64,000 nucleotides of DNA from Nocardia carnea NBRC 14403 (GCF_000308515.1 NZ_BAFV01000054.1:1-64000), one strand, 5' to 3'; shown: positions 42,670 through 52,454, counted from the first letter of the stretch. A program made the numbers and translations. The notes: a model not told the origin generated them from the sequence alone.

Positions 42670-43017
42670 ATGCCCGATATGCGCGATGCCGGTCGAGAGG
42701 ACGCCGGAACGAGTTCCGGCTACCGGTTGATGGACGAGGTACTCGATATCGGCGACGAGGACCGCGAGGATCTGGACTACGACCTGGGCGACGACGATCA
42801 GGCCGACGAGGTCCGCGAATACGAGCGTTATATCGCCGACCCGCCGAAAGAGCTGGTCATCCGCTATCACGAGAACGACGACACCGGCCGTTTGGGGATC
42901 GCCCGCGAACTCGACCAGGAGTGGACCCGCCGCCGGCATCGCGAGGAACTGCGCGCCGAGGACCGGCGCCCCGCAGAGGCGGCGGCCATGGAGATTCAGG
43001 ACGAACCCCGGGATTGA
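42670..43017 (+). CDS. Acidic hypothetical protein
   Basis: A 115-residue highly charged protein from ATG 42670 (MPDMRDAGREDAG), with GAGGTG upstream. The first half is very acidic (IGDEDREDLDYDLGDDD), the second half helical and mixed-charge. No membrane segment or known domain. It precedes the DUF2461 gene by 51 bases. Confidence 0.6.
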   Translation: MPDMRDAGREDAGTSSGYRLMDEVLDIGDEDREDLDYDLGDDDQADEVREYERYIADPPKELVIRYHENDDTGRLGIARELDQEWTRRRHREELRAEDRRPAEAAAMEIQDEPRD

Positions 43018-43068
43018 CCGGTCGGCTCCCTGTCGTTCGCTCGCGCGGTGGGCGATAGGTTCGATGCC

Positions 43069-43704
43069 ATGAGCGAGTTCGCGGGGTTCCCGATCGCGGG
43101 GCCGGACTTCTACGAGGATCTCGAGGCCGATAACTCGAGGATATTCTGGACCGCCAACAAGCACATATACGAGGAATTCGTGAAGCGCCCGATGACGGCG
43201 CTGATCACCGGACTCGAACCGGATTTCGGTCCCGCCAAGATCTTCCGCCCCTACCGCGATGTGCGGTTCGCCAAGGACAAATCACCGTACAAGACCCATC
43301 AGGGCGCGGTCGTGCACACTGCGCCGGGGGTCGGCTGGTACGTCCAGATCGGCGCACCCGGACTGTTCGTGGCCGGTGGTCTGTACGCTGCCGCGCCCGA
43401 ACAACTGTCCCGCCTGCGCACCACCCTCGACGACGACGTTCGCGGCGCCGAGCTCGAATCGATCGTCGACCAGCTCGTAGCAGCCGGCTACACCCTCGGC
43501 GGCGACAGGCTGAAGACCCGCCCGAAGGGTTATCCCATCGATCACCCCCGCATCGATCTGCTGCGCCACAAATCGCTGGTGATGAGCCGCGAGTTCGGGA
43601 CCCCCGAGTGGTTGGAGACACCGCGGGCCGCCACAGAGATCCGCAAGTCGTGGGAATCGCTGCGACCGATCGTGGAGTGGCTCGGGGCGGTAGTGGGCAA
43701 CTGA
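43069..43704 (+). CDS. DUF2461 family protein
   Basis: A 211-residue protein (TIGR02453 type) from ATG 43069 (MSEFAGFPIAGPDFY). Family features: FYEDLEADNSRIFWTANKH, KIFRPYRDVRFAKDKSPYKT, PGLFVAGGLYAAAPEQL and RPKGYPIDHPRIDLLRHKSL. The function of the family is unknown. Single-domain and of normal length. Confidence 0.88.
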   Translation: MSEFAGFPIAGPDFYEDLEADNSRIFWTANKHIYEEFVKRPMTALITGLEPDFGPAKIFRPYRDVRFAKDKSPYKTHQGAVVHTAPGVGWYVQIGAPGLFVAGGLYAAAPEQLSRLRTTLDDDVRGAELESIVDQLVAAGYTLGGDRLKTRPKGYPIDHPRIDLLRHKSLVMSREFGTPEWLETPRAATEIRKSWESLRPIVEWLGAVVGN

Positions 43705-43836
43705 GTCCACAGCCGGTCCGGATTTTCAGGGCATTGTCTGTTACTCGTCGTCCTACTAATGTGTATCGTCACAAGTACCGGCGTCCGCACGTCCTCGGGA
43801 CCGGGTACCGGCGCCGGTGACGATCGAGGAGGATCG

Positions 43837-44739
43837 ATGAGGCTGTTCCGTAACCACGCCTCCGAACGGCTGACCGACCCGGGAGAGGTCGCGCTCAACG
43901 CCCGTAATGTGCATTTCGAATGGACCGGCATCCCACTGCACTGGATGACATCCGACCCGATCGCCTCGCATGTTCTCAACGCTCTCAACCTGCTGCTCCC
44001 CGAAGGCGAACGCAGCTTCCTGACGACCTTCGGCGAGGCCCTGCCCTTCGTCCGGGACGAGAAGCTGCGTGCGGATATGCTCGGCTTCATCGGCCAGGAA
44101 TCGATGCACGCGGAAACCCACGCCGGATCGTACGAACTGCTGCTCACCGCCAACGGGATCGATCCGCAGCCTTACCTGGAACAGGCCGAGTACGTATTCC
44201 GCAAAACCATCGGACCCCGGCGGTCCACCGCCACCCGGGCCGGACGGCAGCAGCTGGTGGATCGGCTCGCGGTGATCGCCGCGCTGGAACATTTCTTCGC
44301 CTTCCTGGGCGATTGGGTGCTCAACAGCGAACTGGAGAAGTTCGACGCCGATCCGCGCATGCTGGACCTGTATCGCTGGCACGGCGCCGAAGAGGTCGAG
44401 CACCGTAATGTCGCCCACGATGTGGCCGAATACTTCGGCGTCGGTTACCTGCGGCGGGGTGCGGTGATGCTGCTGGTCTTTCCCTCGTTCCTGGTGCTGC
44501 TGGTACGCGGCACCAAGTACCTGGTGCACCGCGACCCCGACCTGCCCGACCTCGGATATCCGCGGCTGCTGCCGCAGATTCTGCGGTCGATGTGGCGGGG
44601 CTCCCTCCCCGGCATCCCGGCACTGCTGGTCAGCGCGCTGTCCACCTTCAAGCCCGGATACAGTCCGGAATCGGTCGGCTCGACCGCACAGGCCGTCGCG
44701 TACCTGGCGCAATCGCCGGCAGCGCGGGCAGCTTCGTGA
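43837..44739 (+). CDS. Metal-dependent hydrolase-like protein (PF10118)
   Basis: A 300-residue protein with GAGGAGG before its ATG. The family's metal-binding His/Glu pattern is visible in QESMHAETHAGSYE, ALEHFFAFLGDWVL and YRWHGAEEVEHRNVAHDV, four helices resembling a ferritin-like di-metal site; so the name hydrolase may be misleading and an oxygenase role is conceivable. A hydrophobic segment AVMLLVFPSFLVLLVRG lies in the C-terminal third. It overlaps the next gene (GTGA), a ferredoxin-type reductase that could supply electrons. Confidence 0.82.
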   Translation: MRLFRNHASERLTDPGEVALNARNVHFEWTGIPLHWMTSDPIASHVLNALNLLLPEGERSFLTTFGEALPFVRDEKLRADMLGFIGQESMHAETHAGSYELLLTANGIDPQPYLEQAEYVFRKTIGPRRSTATRAGRQQLVDRLAVIAALEHFFAFLGDWVLNSELEKFDADPRMLDLYRWHGAEEVEHRNVAHDVAEYFGVGYLRRGAVMLLVFPSFLVLLVRGTKYLVHRDPDLPDLGYPRLLPQILRSMWRGSLPGIPALLVSALSTFKPGYSPESVGSTAQAVAYLAQSPAARAAS

Positions 44740-45833
44740 CCGGGCCCGTGCTACCGCTACCCGCCGACCTGTACGGGCGGCGCCGGCACGACCGGACCCT
44801 GCGCGTTCTCGATGCCGTCGTGAATGCCCGGCTGAACTGGACGGCAATGACCAACCGGCGCGATCTGGCGCCGCGTGTCGACGATCGCCGGATCCCGGTG
44901 GTAGTGACCGGGCGACGGGTGGAAGCCTCCGATGAGGATGTGGTGAGCCTGCGCCTGGCCGCACCCGACCGGCGTGACCTCCCGCGCTGGCGGCCCGGAG
45001 CGCATCTCGATATCGAACTGCCATCCGGACGCCTCCGGCAGTATTCGCTGTGCGGCGACCCCGCTGACACCCGCGACTACCGGATCGCGGTGCGCCGCAT
45101 CCCGGATGGTGTGGGTTCGAACGAAGTACACGACGCGCTTCCCGTCGGCTCGGCGCTGATGGTGCGGGGGCCGCGCAATGCGTTCCCGTTCGCCGCACCC
45201 GGTTACGGGTCGCCCGCGCGGCGGGTGCGGTTCGTGGCCGGGGGTATCGGGATCACGCCGATCCTGCCGATGATGCGGCTGGCCGACACCCTCGGCGTCG
45301 ACTGGTCGATGGTGTATACCGGGCGAGCCCTGGACACACTGCCGTTCCTCGACGAGGTGCGCCGATTCGGCGATCGCGTGACGATCCGCACCGACGATCG
45401 GTGCGGGCTGCCCACGGCCGCGGAACTTCTCGGCGGAGCCGGCGCCGGAACCGCCGTGTACTGCTGCGGACCCGCCCCCATGGTCACGTCCATCGCCGAA
45501 ATGGTACGGGCAATGCCTGCGGTAGAACTGCATTCGGAGCGTTTCTCGGCGCCGCCGGTCGTGAACGGTGTGCCGTTCCAGATCCAGGTGGGCGCAGGCG
45601 GCGAGGTGATCGACGTGCCCGCCGACCGGTCCGCACTCGACGTTCTGCTCGAACATCGACCCGACCAGCCGTATTCGTGCCGCCAGGGCTTCTGCCGGAC
45701 CTGCAAAGTCCGGGTATCGGCAGGCGTTCCCGACCACCGCGACCACGTCCTGACACCTGCCGAACGCGACCACGGCGACCTGCTGGTGTGTGTATCACGC
45801 TGTGCAGGCGGACGTCTCGTCCTCGACCTCTGA
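44736..45833 (+). CDS. PDR/VanB-type oxidoreductase (flavin, NAD and 2Fe-2S domains)
   Basis: A 365-residue electron-transfer protein with GTG start overlapping the previous stop. Flavin-binding barrel: WRPGAHLDIELPSGRLRQYS; NAD-binding domain: VAGGIGITPILPMM and YCCGPAPM; C-terminal plant-type ferredoxin domain with cysteines in YSCRQGFCRTCKV and a final LVCVSRC. It passes electrons from NAD(P)H to an oxygenase. None of the Rieske type is adjacent, but the upstream di-metal-like protein is a candidate partner. Confidence 0.9.
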   Translation: MTGPVLPLPADLYGRRRHDRTLRVLDAVVNARLNWTAMTNRRDLAPRVDDRRIPVVVTGRRVEASDEDVVSLRLAAPDRRDLPRWRPGAHLDIELPSGRLRQYSLCGDPADTRDYRIAVRRIPDGVGSNEVHDALPVGSALMVRGPRNAFPFAAPGYGSPARRVRFVAGGIGITPILPMMRLADTLGVDWSMVYTGRALDTLPFLDEVRRFGDRVTIRTDDRCGLPTAAELLGGAGAGTAVYCCGPAPMVTSIAEMVRAMPAVELHSERFSAPPVVNGVPFQIQVGAGGEVIDVPADRSALDVLLEHRPDQPYSCRQGFCRTCKVRVSAGVPDHRDHVLTPAERDHGDLLVCVSRCAGGRLVLDL

Positions 45834-45867
45834 TCCGGCCACCCGCCCACAGCCTCAGGAGACCAGC

Positions 45868-46878
45868 GTGACGGTATCGATATCCGACTACCCGGCGACC
45901 GAACGCACGGTGCACCACCGTGGATTCGACCTCGCCGTCTACGAATACGGCGATCCGGACGCCGAAACCGTCGTCCTGGTCCACGGCTGGCCCGATACCC
46001 ACCACCTGTGGAACGGCGTGATTCCGCTACTCGCCCAGCGCTTCCACGTGGTCGCCTACGATACGCGCGGGCACGGCGCCTCCACCCGGACCGCACGGGT
46101 CGCCGATTTCCGGCTCGCCGAACTGTCCGCCGATTTCTTCGCGGTCGCGGAAGCGGTGAGCCCCGACCGGCCGGTACACGTCCTCGCCCACGATTGGGGT
46201 TCGGTGCAGGTATGGGAGGCGGTCTGCGAACCGGAGGCGAGCGCCCGGATCGCGTCGTTCACCTCGGTATCCGGCCCGAACCTCGACCATCTGGCCGCCT
46301 GGGTGCGGGCCCGGCTGCGCCGGCCGAGCGCGCGAAATATCTGGCAGCCGTTCACACAGCTCCTGTCGTCGGCCTACACCGGGTTCTTCATGACTCCCGG
46401 TCTGCCGCGGCTGGCGTTCGGAGCGCTCGCCACCGAACAGCGCTGGCGGCGGTTCATCCAGCTCATGAACAACACCGCGCCCTCGACGATCACCTTCGGG
46501 CCCACCTTGAAACAGGATATGGTCAACGGTCTGCTCATCTATCGGGCCAATATCGTCGCGCATCTGATGAAGCCGCGCGAGCGGACCACCGACGTCCCGG
46601 TCCAGCTGATCGTCGCCGGCCGCGATATCGCCGTGCGGCCCGCCGGATACGACGATTCGGCACAGTGGGTTTCGCGACTGTGGCGCCGCGATATCCCGGC
46701 CGGGCACTGGATGCCGTTCTCCCATCCCGATCTTCTCGCGACCGCGACCACCGAACTGGTGGACGCGGTGGAAAAGGGTGAGTTCACCACAGGGGAAGCT
46801 GCCGCCGGTGAAACACGTGGTCGAGTTCGACAGCTACCGGTCACGAGCGAACCCGCCCGGGAGAACGGGACGCGCTGA
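45868..46878 (+). CDS. Alpha/beta-hydrolase fold protein
   Basis: About 336 residues from GTG 45868 (VTVSISDYPATERTVHHRGF) with CAGGAG seven bases before it. Features of the epoxide-hydrolase/haloalkane-type branch: VLVHGWPDTHHLW (oxyanion hole), VVAYDTRGHGAST, and the nucleophile elbow LAHDWGSVQVWEA with Asp as nucleophile; the catalytic His is in AGHWMPFSHPD. The Asp nucleophile suggests an epoxide hydrolase or dehalogenase rather than an esterase. In mycobacteria this domain is often fused to a short-chain dehydrogenase, which is absent here. Third gene of the operon. Confidence 0.86.
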   Translation: MTVSISDYPATERTVHHRGFDLAVYEYGDPDAETVVLVHGWPDTHHLWNGVIPLLAQRFHVVAYDTRGHGASTRTARVADFRLAELSADFFAVAEAVSPDRPVHVLAHDWGSVQVWEAVCEPEASARIASFTSVSGPNLDHLAAWVRARLRRPSARNIWQPFTQLLSSAYTGFFMTPGLPRLAFGALATEQRWRRFIQLMNNTAPSTITFGPTLKQDMVNGLLIYRANIVAHLMKPRERTTDVPVQLIVAGRDIAVRPAGYDDSAQWVSRLWRRDIPAGHWMPFSHPDLLATATTELVDAVEKGEFTTGEAAAGETRGRVRQLPVTSEPARENGTR

Positions 46879-47016
46879 ACTGGAACCGTTCGACGCAACC
46901 GGGCAGTTGGAGACGGCGGTCAGGTTCCGGGCAAGTGCCTGGTCGACATCGCTACGGGCGGGCTTCCTGTCCGCAGCGGCACTCCGCTGCGGCCTGACGT
47001 CGCATTCCGGGTGGTG

Positions 47017-48009
47017 TCACGGCCGGCACTCCGTCGAACGGTCGGCCGGGGCGGCCAGAGCTCGGCCGAATCGCTCACTCCAGTCGCGGATCTGCGCGAT
47101 CAGCTCCGGCGGTTCGAGGACCCGGAACTCGGCCTCGAGTGAACCCAGCGCCATGGTGGGCCAGTCCAGCGAATCGGTGGTCATCGATACCCGGCAGCGG
47201 CCGGGCTCGACGGCCTCGACCGATGCCCAGCGCCCGATCCGTTCCCGGACCGCGTCTGCCGGCGCTTCGACCAGGACTTCGATACGGTACGGGCGCGACA
47301 TCCGGTCGACCCCGGCCCGGACGAACTCCGCGGCGTCGGCGGTGGGCAGCTCACGCGGACGGAAGCGGGAACCGTCACCGACGGGTCCGGTGAGCCGGTC
47401 GATCCGGAAGCTGCGCCAATCGTGCCGGGTCAGATCGAAGGCCACCAGATACCAGCGGCGCCCCAGGGCGACCAGCCGGTGTGGCTCGACGTGGCGCTCA
47501 CTGTGCCGGTTGTCGGCCGCGGTGTAGGTGAAGCGCAGGCGCTCGCTGTCGCGGCAGGCCAGGGCGACAGCGGTGAGCGCGGCCGGATCCGGCCCCGAAT
47601 CGGACCGGCCACCCCAATCGGCCGGAACGGTCATCGCCCGGATCGCCTCGACCCGGCGGCGCAGCCGCGGCGGCATCACCTGCACCACCTTGGCCAGCGC
47701 CCGCACCGAGGATTCGGCGACTCCCTCGACCATGCCCTGCATCGCGACCTGCAGTCCGATGACCAGTGCAACCGCCTCGTCGTCGTCGACCATCAGCGGA
47801 GGCAGCGCCGCCCCCGCCGCCAGCTGATAGCCGCCGTCGACGCCACGTTGCGCCTCGACCGGGTAGCCGAGGTCGCGCAACCGATCGACATCACGACGCA
47901 AAGTTCGCGGCGAGACACCGAGACGCCCGGCCAACTCGGTACCCGGCCAGTACTTGTGGGTCTGCAGCAGCGACAGCAGGCGCAGGGTCCGCGTGCTCGT
48001 ATTCGCCAT
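47017..48009 (-). CDS. WYL-domain transcriptional regulator (YafY family)
   Basis: A 330-residue regulator from MANTSTRTLRLLSLLQTHKY. N-terminal HTH_11 winged helix (GTELAGRLGVSPRTLRRDVDRLRDLGYPVEAQRG), then the WYL domain with HVEPHRLVALGRRWYLVAFD and a C-terminal WCX extension. Such proteins sense nucleic-acid or small-molecule ligands and often control nearby genes; the convergent hydrolase operon and the downstream membrane-protein gene are candidates. Confidence 0.92.
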   Translation of the reverse strand: MANTSTRTLRLLSLLQTHKYWPGTELAGRLGVSPRTLRRDVDRLRDLGYPVEAQRGVDGGYQLAAGAALPPLMVDDDEAVALVIGLQVAMQGMVEGVAESSVRALAKVVQVMPPRLRRRVEAIRAMTVPADWGGRSDSGPDPAALTAVALACRDSERLRFTYTAADNRHSERHVEPHRLVALGRRWYLVAFDLTRHDWRSFRIDRLTGPVGDGSRFRPRELPTADAAEFVRAGVDRMSRPYRIEVLVEAPADAVRERIGRWASVEAVEPGRCRVSMTTDSLDWPTMALGSLEAEFRVLEPPELIAQIRDWSERFGRALAAPADRSTECRP

Positions 48010-48057
48010 ACCTCGATTGTCGTCCAATTGCGGCCGGTTTCTGACCGCTGGATACTA

Positions 48058-48822
48058 CTAATTGGTATTACCGTGCATGGAGATACCCGCGATGGTGCGG
48101 GCGGTGAGCGACCCGTCCGCGTGCTTGCGGCCCCATATCCACACCGGCGCGCCGATATCGATACCGGCCGGATCGCTCGCGATCAGCACGTAGAGCTTGG
48201 TCGAATCGTCGGAGTACACCACCACCTCCGCCCGGGTGATCTCACTGCTCACGGTGAGAACCCCGTCGTCGTTGGCCCGGACCTTGCCGAAAACGAACCC
48301 GGCCCCGACCTCCGGCGATGCGGGCCCGGCCCGCTCGGGCAGCGAGGACGTGACGGCAGGAGCCGGCCCGGTGGCGCCCGCCTCCGAAGTGGCCGCGACG
48401 AAAGTAGTAACCACCGGTTCCCCCGCCGCATGGGGGTCGGTGACACGACCGAGGTAGAAACCACCGACAACCAGCAGAACCGCGACCCCGAGCACAAGCC
48501 CCAGCAGGGCGTGACCACCCCAGTACGCCGGATGCACACCGCCGTCCCGGCTCCGAGAGCCGGAACGATCCGGTTCGCCTGCTCCGGTCGAGGCCGCGCG
48601 CCCGGCGGCGGATGTCTGTTCGGCGAGTGCGACGTCGGCGGCCGGACTCGAACGGGGTGAGCCGGCCTCGGCCGCGAACCCGCCGACCTGGGGCGCCCTC
48701 GTCCGGCTACCGGCCGCATCTCGCACCGCGCCGCCAGTTCGCGGACCCAAGAGACCGAACTGCTCGGCAGGCAAGTCTACTCCGCGGCGTGAGCCTGACC
48801 ACGGAGTGTGCTTGCTGGGCAT
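48058..48822 (-). CDS. Hypothetical single-pass membrane protein
   Basis: A 254-residue protein: a low-complexity Ala/Ser/Gly-rich cytoplasmic half, one membrane helix (HALLGLVLGVAVLLVVGGFYLG, about residues 104-125), and an extracytoplasmic part of beta-rich look (GFVFGKVRANDDGVLTVSSE, PVWIWGRKHADGSLTARTIAG). The latter resembles an OB-like or DUF5666-like domain, without firm assignment. Co-oriented with the WYL regulator, 48 bases upstream of it. Confidence 0.7.
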   Translation of the reverse strand: MPSKHTPWSGSRRGVDLPAEQFGLLGPRTGGAVRDAAGSRTRAPQVGGFAAEAGSPRSSPAADVALAEQTSAAGRAASTGAGEPDRSGSRSRDGGVHPAYWGGHALLGLVLGVAVLLVVGGFYLGRVTDPHAAGEPVVTTFVAATSEAGATGPAPAVTSSLPERAGPASPEVGAGFVFGKVRANDDGVLTVSSEITRAEVVVYSDDSTKLYVLIASDPAGIDIGAPVWIWGRKHADGSLTARTIAGISMHGNTN

Positions 48823-48920
48823 AGTGCCAGGTTAGGCGGTCTGTTCAGCCCCCTATCGTCACTGACGGGGAGAAGTCATCGGATGAAAGCTCCACGCAGG
48901 CAGTACTTCTCGAGCCGCGG

Positions 48921-50786
48921 TCACTCCCCGGCGACCACCACCTCCAGCACCTGTTCGCCGTAGCGGGCGAGCTTGCTCTCGCCGACACCGCTCACTGCAC
49001 CCAGCGCCGGCAGATCCCCCGGTTTACGCGCCGCGATTTCGCGCAAGGTCGCGTCGTGGAACACGACGTACGCCGGGACACCCTGTTCCTTGGCGGTATC
49101 GGCACGCCACTGGCGGAGCCTGTCGAACAGGACCGCATCGGCATCGGTGAGTTCCACCGGCGCCGATTTCGCGGTTTTGGCGCTGCGCGCCGCGCGCGAG
49201 GGAGTCGGGCGTTCGGGTTCCCGGCGGAAGCGCACCGTACGGCCGTCGAAGAGCACGCTCTCACTGGCCTCGGTCAGGGTGAGGACACCGTAGTCGCCGT
49301 GCACCGCGAGCAAGCCCTGCGCCAGGAGCTGGCGTACGACCCCGCGCCATTCGGTATCGCGCAGATCGGCGCCGACACCGAACACGCTCAGCTCGTGGTG
49401 GTCGTACTGCTGGACCTTCTGGTTCTTCTTGCCGAGCAGGATATCGATGAGGTGGCCCGCACCGAAGCTCTGGCCGCGTTCACGTTTCAGGCGCAGAACA
49501 GCCGACAGCAGCTTCTGCGCGGCGACGGTACCGTCCCACGATTCGGGCGGGCTCAGACAGGTATCGCAGTTCCCGCACGACTGTGCGGGCTGACCGAAAT
49601 ACGCGAGCAACCGCGCACGCCGGCAATCGATCGTCTCGCACAGGGCCAGCATCGCGTCGAGGTGCAGCTGCAGCTGCCTACGGTGCGCCGCGTCGCCGTC
49701 CGAGGAATCGATCAACCGGCGCTGCTGCACCACATCCTGCAGCCCGTACACCATCCAGGCCGTCGACGGCAGTCCGTCGCGGCCGGCGCGGCCGGTCTCC
49801 TGGTAGTAGCCCTCCACGGATTTGGGCAAGTCGAGATGGGCGACGAATCGGACGTCCGGTTTATCGATACCCATCCCGAACGCAATGGTCGCGACGATGA
49901 CGAGCCCGTCCTCGCGCAGGAACCCGGCTTGGTTCTCGGCGCGGGTGCGGTGGTCGAGACCCGCGTGATAGGGCAGGGCACGGATACCGTTCTCGGTGAG
50001 AAATGCCGCGGTTTTCTCCACCGAGTTCCGCGACAGGCAGTAGACGATTCCGGCGTCGCCGGGATGCTCGGTGCGCAGGAAATCGAGCAACTGGCGATCG
50101 GGCCGGTTCTTCGGCTCGATCCGGTATTGGATATTCGGCCGGTCGAAACTGGCGACGAACCGGCGCGCTCCGCCGAGATCGAGCCGGGTGATGATCTCGT
50201 CGCGGGTCTTCTCGGTGGCGGTGGCGGTCAATGCGATCCGGGGGATATCCGGCCAGTGCTCGTGCAGTACCGACAGCGCCAGGTAGTCGGGCCGGAAATC
50301 ATGACCCCACTGCGAAACACAATGTGCCTCGTCGATCGCGAACAGCGCGATCCGCCCGCGGCGCAGCAGCGCGACCGTGGATTCCATCCGCAACCGTTCC
50401 GGCGCCAGGTACAGCAGATCGAGTTCCCCTGCCGCGAACTGCGCCTCGACCGCCCGCCGTTCGTCCGGGAACTGCGTGGAATTGAGGAACCCGGCCCGCA
50501 CGCCCAGCGCGCTCAGCGCATCCACCTGGTCCTGCATGAGCGCGATGAGCGGCGATATCACCACCCCCACGCCCTCGCGGACCAGCGCGGGAATCTGATA
50601 GCACAGTGATTTGCCCCCACCGGTGGGCATGAGCACCAGCGCATCGCCGCCATCGATCACCTGCTCGACGATTGCGTGCTGTTCACCCCGGAAGCTGTCG
50701 TACCCGAAGACCCGGCGTAACACCTCATGGGCGGCGTCATCGGAGTGTGCGGGTGCTGCCACAGCGGTGTCTTCGGCGGTATCCAC
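48921..50786 (-). CDS. recQ: ATP-dependent DNA helicase RecQ
   Basis: 3'-5' helicase in recombination and repair. The 621-residue protein has all domains: helicase core with Walker A MPTGGGKS (Lys59), IDEAHCVSQWGHDFRPDY, TATATEKTRDEI, the QETGRAGRDG arginine-finger motif; RQC zinc-binding cysteines CETIDCRRARLLAYFG and CGNCDTC; winged helix; and the C-terminal HRDC domain (FDRLRQWRADTAKEQGVPAY to the end). Normal length and no missing key residue. Confidence 0.96.
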   Translation of the reverse strand: MDTAEDTAVAAPAHSDDAAHEVLRRVFGYDSFRGEQHAIVEQVIDGGDALVLMPTGGGKSLCYQIPALVREGVGVVISPLIALMQDQVDALSALGVRAGFLNSTQFPDERRAVEAQFAAGELDLLYLAPERLRMESTVALLRRGRIALFAIDEAHCVSQWGHDFRPDYLALSVLHEHWPDIPRIALTATATEKTRDEIITRLDLGGARRFVASFDRPNIQYRIEPKNRPDRQLLDFLRTEHPGDAGIVYCLSRNSVEKTAAFLTENGIRALPYHAGLDHRTRAENQAGFLREDGLVIVATIAFGMGIDKPDVRFVAHLDLPKSVEGYYQETGRAGRDGLPSTAWMVYGLQDVVQQRRLIDSSDGDAAHRRQLQLHLDAMLALCETIDCRRARLLAYFGQPAQSCGNCDTCLSPPESWDGTVAAQKLLSAVLRLKRERGQSFGAGHLIDILLGKKNQKVQQYDHHELSVFGVGADLRDTEWRGVVRQLLAQGLLAVHGDYGVLTLTEASESVLFDGRTVRFRREPERPTPSRAARSAKTAKSAPVELTDADAVLFDRLRQWRADTAKEQGVPAYVVFHDATLREIAARKPGDLPALGAVSGVGESKLARYGEQVLEVVVAGE

Positions 50787-51016
50787 GCGGCCATCCTACG
50801 AGCGACGTCGATTCCCGCACCGTGCGAAGAACGACCGGACGGGCCTGATCGGCGGAGTTGTCCACATGGGGACAACCACCGGCACCCGGTGGTCACCGGG
50901 AAAACCGGGAATTTTCGGATCCGCCGTAATTGAGGTCAGAAAGTGGCCGCTATGGGAAATAACGTGGGTTTCGAACACGGAAAGAGCCCGTAGCAGCCCC
51001 TCTGAAAGGTGCAGAC

Positions 51017-51556
51017 ATGGCCGAGACCGCAGCCCTCGACAAGACCACCCAGCTGACCGGCGAACGCGCCGATATCCTCGCCGTCCTGAGCAAGACGCGC
51101 CATTTCCTGCGATTCACCACCCGCGACCTGACCGACGAGCAGGCGGCGAGCAGTCCGACCGACAGCGAACTGTGCCTCGGCGGCCTGATCAAACACGTCA
51201 CCGGTGTCGAACGGGGCTGGGTGGACTTCATCGTGGAGGGCACCGGGGCCATGAAGGACTTCGACGATTTGACCGCGGAAGATTTCGCCGAGCGCGATGC
51301 CGAGTTCCGGTTGCTGCCCGGCGAGACACTCGCCGGGGTCCTCGACGCCTATGCCGAAATAGCGGCCCGGACCGACGCGATGATCGCCACCATCGACTTC
51401 GACCGCGCATGGCCGCTGCCCAAGGCACCGTGGTTCCAGGAGGGGTCCTGGTCGGCTCGCCAGGTGTTGCTGCACATCATCGCCGAGACCGCGCAGCACT
51501 CCGGTCACGCCGATATCATCCGCGAAGCCATCGACGGAGCGAAAACCATGGGCTGA
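51017..51556 (+). CDS. DinB-family protein (DUF664)
   Basis: A 179-residue four-helix-bundle protein. The three metal-binding histidines of the DinB/YfiT fold appear as LIKHVTGVERGW and HIIAETAQHSGHADIIREAI. DUF664 members resemble mycothiol- or bacillithiol-dependent enzymes; a mycothiol-dependent role is plausible in this organism but not shown. ATG at 51017 with AAAGG upstream. Confidence 0.88.
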   Translation: MAETAALDKTTQLTGERADILAVLSKTRHFLRFTTRDLTDEQAASSPTDSELCLGGLIKHVTGVERGWVDFIVEGTGAMKDFDDLTAEDFAERDAEFRLLPGETLAGVLDAYAEIAARTDAMIATIDFDRAWPLPKAPWFQEGSWSARQVLLHIIAETAQHSGHADIIREAIDGAKTMG

Positions 51557-51567
51557 AGCCGTGATTC

Positions 51568-51592
51568 GGCCCGCCTCGGAACGGGGCGGGCC
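51568..51592. terminator. Hairpin between convergent DinB-like and hisN genes
   Basis: GGCCCGCC and GGCGGGCC flank a nine-base spacer just after the DinB-like stop codon; may serve both converging genes. Confidence 0.6.
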
Positions 51593-51647
51593 TCATCCGC
51601 GCGGCCGACGCCCGGGAACGGCACCGCCCCGCCTCCGGTTCACCGGC

Positions 51648-52433
51648 CTACTCGGCGAAACGGTCCAGGATCGGTTGATGCAGGCGTCCGTTGGTCGCAA
51701 CGGCGTCCCCGCCGTGCGGGCCGGGCCGGCCGTCGAGAGCGGTGAAGGTGCCGCCCGCCTCCCGGACCAGGATGTCCAGCGCGGCCAGATCCCACAGCGA
51801 CACCTCGGGTTCGGTGGCGATATCCACCGCTCCCTCCGCGACCAGGCAGTAGCTGAGGAAATCTCCGTAGCCACGCACCCGCCACACCTCGTCGGAGAGG
51901 TCGATGAACTTCTCGCGCAAGCCACGGTCACGCCAACCGGACAGGCTGGAGAACGCGAGGCTGGCCGAATCCAGTTCGGCGACGGCCGAAACGGTGATCG
52001 GCCGGGGCGCCCCGGGATGAAAAGTCGACCACGCGCCCTGCCCCACGGCAGCCCACCAGCGCCGCGCCAGGGCGGGCGCGCTCACCACACCCACCACCGG
52101 CACCCCGTCCTCGAGCAACGCGATCAGCGTGGCCCACACCGGGACCCCACGGACGAAATTCTTCGTCCCGTCGATCGGATCGATCACCCATTGCCGGCCG
52201 GTGAACTCGGCGCTGCCACCGAACTCCTCGCCCAGCACCGAATCGTCCGGGCGGCCGTGCCGCAGCATCCGGCGGATCGCCTCCTCCACCGCCAGATCGG
52301 CGTCGGAGACGGGGGTGAGGTCGGGTTTGGCGTCGACCTTCAGGTCCAGCGCACCGAACCGTTCGCGGGTGATCGTGTCCGCCTCGTCGGCCAGGCGTAA
52401 CGCGAGTTCGAGGTCAGAGGAGTGAGCTGCCAC
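51648..52433 (-). CDS. hisN: Histidinol-phosphatase (inositol-monophosphatase family)
   Basis: Removes phosphate from histidinol phosphate in histidine synthesis. The 261-residue protein has the metal-dependent phosphatase motifs DSVLGEEFGG, WVIDPIDGTKNFVRGVPVWA and SLWDLAALDILVREAGG. The sequence NFVRG and overall pattern fit actinobacterial HisN more than inositol or fructose bisphosphatase; the other activities cannot be excluded. Starts at MAAHSSDLELALRLADEADT. Confidence 0.9.
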   Translation of the reverse strand: MAAHSSDLELALRLADEADTITRERFGALDLKVDAKPDLTPVSDADLAVEEAIRRMLRHGRPDDSVLGEEFGGSAEFTGRQWVIDPIDGTKNFVRGVPVWATLIALLEDGVPVVGVVSAPALARRWWAAVGQGAWSTFHPGAPRPITVSAVAELDSASLAFSSLSGWRDRGLREKFIDLSDEVWRVRGYGDFLSYCLVAEGAVDIATEPEVSLWDLAALDILVREAGGTFTALDGRPGPHGGDAVATNGRLHQPILDRFAE

Positions 52434-52454
52434 ACCGAAACCCTAGCGCGAGGC

